Assembly: GCF_016482825.1 (NCBI RefSeq)
Contig: NZ_JAEMNV010000005.1
Coordinates: forward strand, 244,921-308,920
DNA from: Antrihabitans stalagmiti
GTDB taxonomy: Bacteria; Actinomycetota; Actinomycetes; Mycobacteriales; Mycobacteriaceae
Direction: 5' to 3'
DNA: 64,000 nucleotides
Shown here: piece by piece, positions 61,544 through 64,000 of the stretch
Layout: each line of letters begins with the position of its first letter
How positions within the stretch are numbered: the first letter of the stretch is position 1
Position numbers and translations under genes: made by a program
The notes under the pieces: generated by a model
Database searches by the model: none
What the model was told of the DNA's origin: nothing
What the model saw: the letters and a program-made list of their open reading frames with translations, nothing else

Positions 61544-62764
61544 CTAGGCGGCGGCGATGTCGGAACTCTGGTCTCGCAGCGGGAACGGCAGCGGTAGCGG
61601 CGGCGCTGTCGATCGGAGCTGATGCCCGGTCGGGGTGGTGATGGTGTAGCTGTGCAGTTGGCCGGGCTGCTGGCCGTCGGCTTCCTTGGCGTAGTTGCAG
61701 GCTTCGCACAGGCCGGCGGAGTTGTGCAGCGTCGTCGCACCACCCGATTCCGCCGATTCGACGTGATCACCATGCTTGATCCGCGCATCACACCACGGGG
61801 TGCGGCAGATCCGGTCACGGAACCGGGTCATCCGCAGCAACCCTTTCCGGAAGCACCGCGACGTCGATTCCATCGCGGTCAACGCCCCCGTCGTCGGATT
61901 CGCATAAAGCCGACGCAACTCGACCATCGCAGCGGAGTCGTGCAGCCACTGCTTGACCAGATCCGCGGGTATCGGTCCGTAACCGGGAACATCCGCCGCG
62001 GATGGAGTATTGGTCAGCAGCGCTTCGTCGGAGATGACGACGTTGACAGTGACCGGCACTGCGGACGCTGTCGCCAGCCCGGTCACCCGTTCGACCAGGA
62101 TGTCGGCCATGATCTGACTTCTGGTCCGCTCATCGCCTGCCGCGACGACGGCTGCGGCGTCCTTCAGCAACGTCGCATGCACGGTCACGGCTTGCTTCAT
62201 CGGCAGCAACGCCGTCAGATACGCCATGGTGTCCGGCGCCGGCCGTGAGGTGACGTCGGTTGGCTTCAGCTTTGCGGGCTCGTCGCACCATAGATTCGGC
62301 GTCGAGTTCGGCACCCAACGCGATCGCGGCAGCTTTGAGCTGATTGTCGCCTTTGCCGGCGAGGGTGGCGGGGTCGCTGCACAGTTCTCGGTCGACGGTG
62401 CCGCGGTCTTCCTTGCTCAGGCACGCGGTTTCGCGGACCAGGATGGTGGCTCGCCACTCGGTCAGCTCACCCGTCTCGAGCTGACGCAGGGTGTGCGGCA
62501 TTTCCTCGACCAGCGCGCGGGCGAAGCCGAGATGTTGGCTGCCTTTGTTCGGTGAGCATTGTCGGGCCAATCCGATTTCGGACGGGATACCCATCTCCTG
62601 TTGCGCTTTCGACAGTCCACGTGCGGCACGTTCGGCTCGTCGTTGCGTGGCGAATTGGTTGGTCACCCGTGCCTGCAGTGCCGCGCAGCCTGATTTCACT
62701 TTTCCAATACCAGGATCACATCGGCCTGCTCGGCGTCGCTCAGTGTGCGATCGACATTCGCCAT
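61544..62764 (-). pseudogene. 13E12-type DUF222/HNH endonuclease, broken by two frameshifts
   Basis: Three consecutive frames encode one recognisable protein. Frame A (from about 62764): MANVDRTLSDAEQADVILVLEK. Frame B: KSGCAALQARVTNQFATQRRAER, then LTEWRATILVRETACLS and ELDAESMVRRARKAEANR. Frame C: VTSRPAPDTMAYLTALLP and the HNH domain with CRTPWCDARIKHGDHVESAESGGATTLHN in pieces, then LCEACNYAKEA. The first break is near 62700-62706, where GAAAAGTGAAATC appears to lack a G. The second is near 62260-62266 in AACCGACGTCACC. The HNH residues themselves are intact. Either a natural pseudogene or sequencing errors; the start may lie further upstream. Confidence 0.82.
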
Positions 62765-62951
62765 CTCGGCCCATAAAGCGGTATCCGGTCCGCCTCCGCT
62801 TCGAGGCAAGATCCTGTGTGATTGCTCTCGGATTCCGAGTGGAATCACACATAGTCCGGCAACCAGCCATACTCCGACCGGCGCCCCCACAGAGCGATGT
62901 CAATGGCACCCTCACTCCGGGCCGAGGTCCGATGCCGCAGGATTTGGCTAC

Positions 62952-63617
62952 TCAGGCGATCGGCAGCGTTTCGCTGTACGGCACATTGAACGTGGCAACG
63001 AAATCTGCGAAGAGGGATTCGTCGCCGATCAGCTCGACCGCCCCGACCTGCAGAGCGGCGTCGGGCCCGAGGACTCCTGCGAGCACATCGCGAAAGCCCG
63101 GACCTCCGACTACTACGAGGTCGGGAGCCGGATGCGCACCCGGCTGCACCACGATCTCCCGCGTGGTGACCCTTGCGTGCGCAACGGCAGCGCCGACCCG
63201 GACCTCGTAGGTCACCGATCCGCGTCGACGGGGACGCGAACCGCCCTGTCCTGCAACGCGTAACGAGCCGACCAACGACGCGTCGGTGACGACCTCACCC
63301 TCGCGTGGCTCACGCATACCGGCCGCTCCCCACCGAGCCAAGGCGTCGAAAGCTGTCCTGAGCTCGTCGGCCCTCGGAGTTACCCGGTAGACCACCGACC
63401 GACCCGACACCTCACGGACCACGAGGCCGTCTTCTTCCAGCTCCTTGAGTCGACTGGCAAGCACATTGGTCGGCATGCCGGGTAGCCCGGCGATCAAGTC
63501 GGAGTAGCGCCGCGGACCGACGAACAGATCGCGAAGAACGAGGATCGTCCACCGCTGACCGACGACCTCCGCCGCGCGTGCAAGCCCGCAGAACTGGCCG
63601 TACTCACGTGTACGCAT
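62952..63617 (-). CDS. HxlR-family transcriptional regulator with C-terminal ligand domain
   Basis: A 221-residue protein. The N-terminal winged helix is the HxlR type: REYGQFCGLARAAEVVGQRWTILVLRDLFVGPRRYSDLIAGLPGMPTNVLASRLKELEEDGLVVRE in pieces. The last 100 residues resemble an SCP2-like lipid-binding domain. C10 in FCGLA is at the position used for redox or aldehyde sensing in HxlR/HypR proteins. Divergent from the monooxygenase gene with overlapping dyads between. Confidence 0.88.
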   Translation of the reverse strand: MRTREYGQFCGLARAAEVVGQRWTILVLRDLFVGPRRYSDLIAGLPGMPTNVLASRLKELEEDGLVVREVSGRSVVYRVTPRADELRTAFDALARWGAAGMREPREGEVVTDASLVGSLRVAGQGGSRPRRRGSVTYEVRVGAAVAHARVTTREIVVQPGAHPAPDLVVVGGPGFRDVLAGVLGPDAALQVGAVELIGDESLFADFVATFNVPYSETLPIA

Positions 63618-63631
63618 CCCCTCACCCTACC

Positions 63632-63660
63632 CACTTGCTGCACTCAAGCAAGTGTGCTTG
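63632..63660. promoter_or_regulatory. Overlapping dyads in the HxlR/monooxygenase promoter
   Basis: Dyad 1: CACTTGCT (63632-63639) with AGCAAGTG (63647-63654). Dyad 2: CAAGCA (63645-63650) with TGCTTG (63655-63660). A third half-site-like ACAAGTAG follows at about 63667. The repeated CTTG/CAAG units suit an HxlR dimer controlling both genes. Confidence 0.6.
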
Positions 63661-63693
63661 TCTGAAACAAGTAGATCGAAAAGGAGCAAACGG

Positions 63694-63984
63694 ATGATCA
63701 TCGTTGCGGGACACATCACCGTCGAACCTGCGCAGCGTGCGTCGTACCTCACGGGGTGCGTGGTCATAGTCGAGCAGGCTCGCGAGGCGGACGGCTGCCT
63801 CGACGTAGCCATCAGCGCCGATCTGGTCGACCCGAGTCGCATCAATATTTTCGAGCGCTGGGACTCACAGGCGACGCTGGATACCTTCCGCAGAACCGGC
63901 CCAGGCAGTGATCAAGACGAGGCGATGCTCTCGGTGGCAGTGGAGGAGTACGACGTCACCAGCGTGCGGCCTCTGTTCGGGTGA
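63694..63984 (+). CDS. Antibiotic biosynthesis monooxygenase (ABM) domain protein
   Basis: A 96-residue dimeric ferredoxin-like protein: MIIVAGHITVEPAQRASYL, AREADGCLDVAISADLVDP, INIFERWDSQATLDTFR. The ADGCLD and ERWDSQATLD blocks are standard for ABM/quinol monooxygenase proteins such as YgiN. It is probably repressed by the divergent HxlR regulator and may act on quinone-like stress compounds. ATG at 63694 with AAAGGAG upstream. Confidence 0.88.
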   Translation: MIIVAGHITVEPAQRASYLTGCVVIVEQAREADGCLDVAISADLVDPSRINIFERWDSQATLDTFRRTGPGSDQDEAMLSVAVEEYDVTSVRPLFG

Positions 63985-64000
63985 AACACACCCGGCAACA

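Noticed and set aside
61544-62764. Programmed ribosomal frameshifting in the HNH gene
   Set aside because: Neither site has a slippery heptamer with a clear downstream structure, and two separate events would be needed. Mutation or sequencing error is simpler.
1-64000. CRISPR arrays, tRNA or rRNA genes, insertion sequences, prophage
   Set aside because: No regularly spaced repeats, no cloverleaf-like sequences noticed, and no transposase, integrase or phage structural proteins among the real genes. A dedicated covariance-model scan would be needed to exclude small RNAs fully.

Overview
The window looks like the chromosome of a mycolate actinomycete, most likely a Rhodococcus or close Nocardiaceae relative. 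By eye the DNA is roughly 60-65% GC. Genes are tightly packed with many GTG and TTG starts and frequent TGATG, ATGA or GTGA junctions. The gene content fits this group: a hydrolase-SDR fusion like EphD, a mycobactin/nocobactin-type siderophore locus with DtxR/IdeR-like iron boxes, a PlsB plus HAD-PlsC pair, a Ddn-like reductase, a hemophore-like protein, a carboxylic acid reductase and a broken 13E12-type HNH gene. I see no rRNA, tRNA, insertion sequence, prophage or CRISPR array.

Layout. 1-8.6 kb: the 3' part of an ECF sigma factor with a SnoaL-like tail, an aminotransferase, a LysE exporter, a DsbA-like protein coupled to VKOR, a DoxX protein, a VanY-type peptidase and a two-component system. 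8.6-11.5 kb: an AlkB-like dioxygenase, a DAHP synthase behind an aromatic leader peptide, and ohrR-ohr. 11.5-20.5 kb: siderophore genes (binding protein, N-hydroxylase, NRPS, salicyl-AMP ligase, salicylate synthase). 20.5-26 kb: DUF2127 protein, phospholipid acyltransferases, pseudouridine synthase. 26-30.5 kb: AraC regulator divergent from a GMC alcohol oxidase and an aldehyde dehydrogenase. 30.5-34.6 kb: an ArsR/SRPBCC pair bracketed by palindromic repeats, then small membrane proteins including two DUF6069 paralogues. 34.6-41.6 kb: two acyl-CoA dehydrogenases, a double-TetR regulator, EphD, a DUF1275 protein, an ArsR regulator. 41.6-46 kb: a GAF-GGDEF protein and a three-gene uracil catabolism (URC) operon. 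46-53 kb: XRE regulator with a membrane protein, CitE-like lyase, carboxylic acid reductase, DUF2252 protein. 53-57.3 kb: three beta-lactamase-fold lipoproteins, two of which lack the catalytic SxxK motif. 57.3-64 kb: PLP decarboxylase, hemophore-like protein, SDR with divergent TetR, truncated haemoglobin, Ddn-like protein, HNH pseudogene, HxlR regulator divergent from a small monooxygenase.

The strongest regulatory observation is upstream of the DAHP synthase. A 24-codon leader peptide carries Tyr-Phe-Trp-Phe. It is followed by a chain of mutually exclusive RNA pairings that ends in a hairpin covering the Shine-Dalgarno sequence of the gene. This reads as a translational attenuator for aromatic amino acid synthesis. 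Secondary points of interest are the tandem catalytically degenerate serine-hydrolase lipoproteins, the compact URC operon, and several large palindromes, one of which supplies the C-terminus of a regulator.
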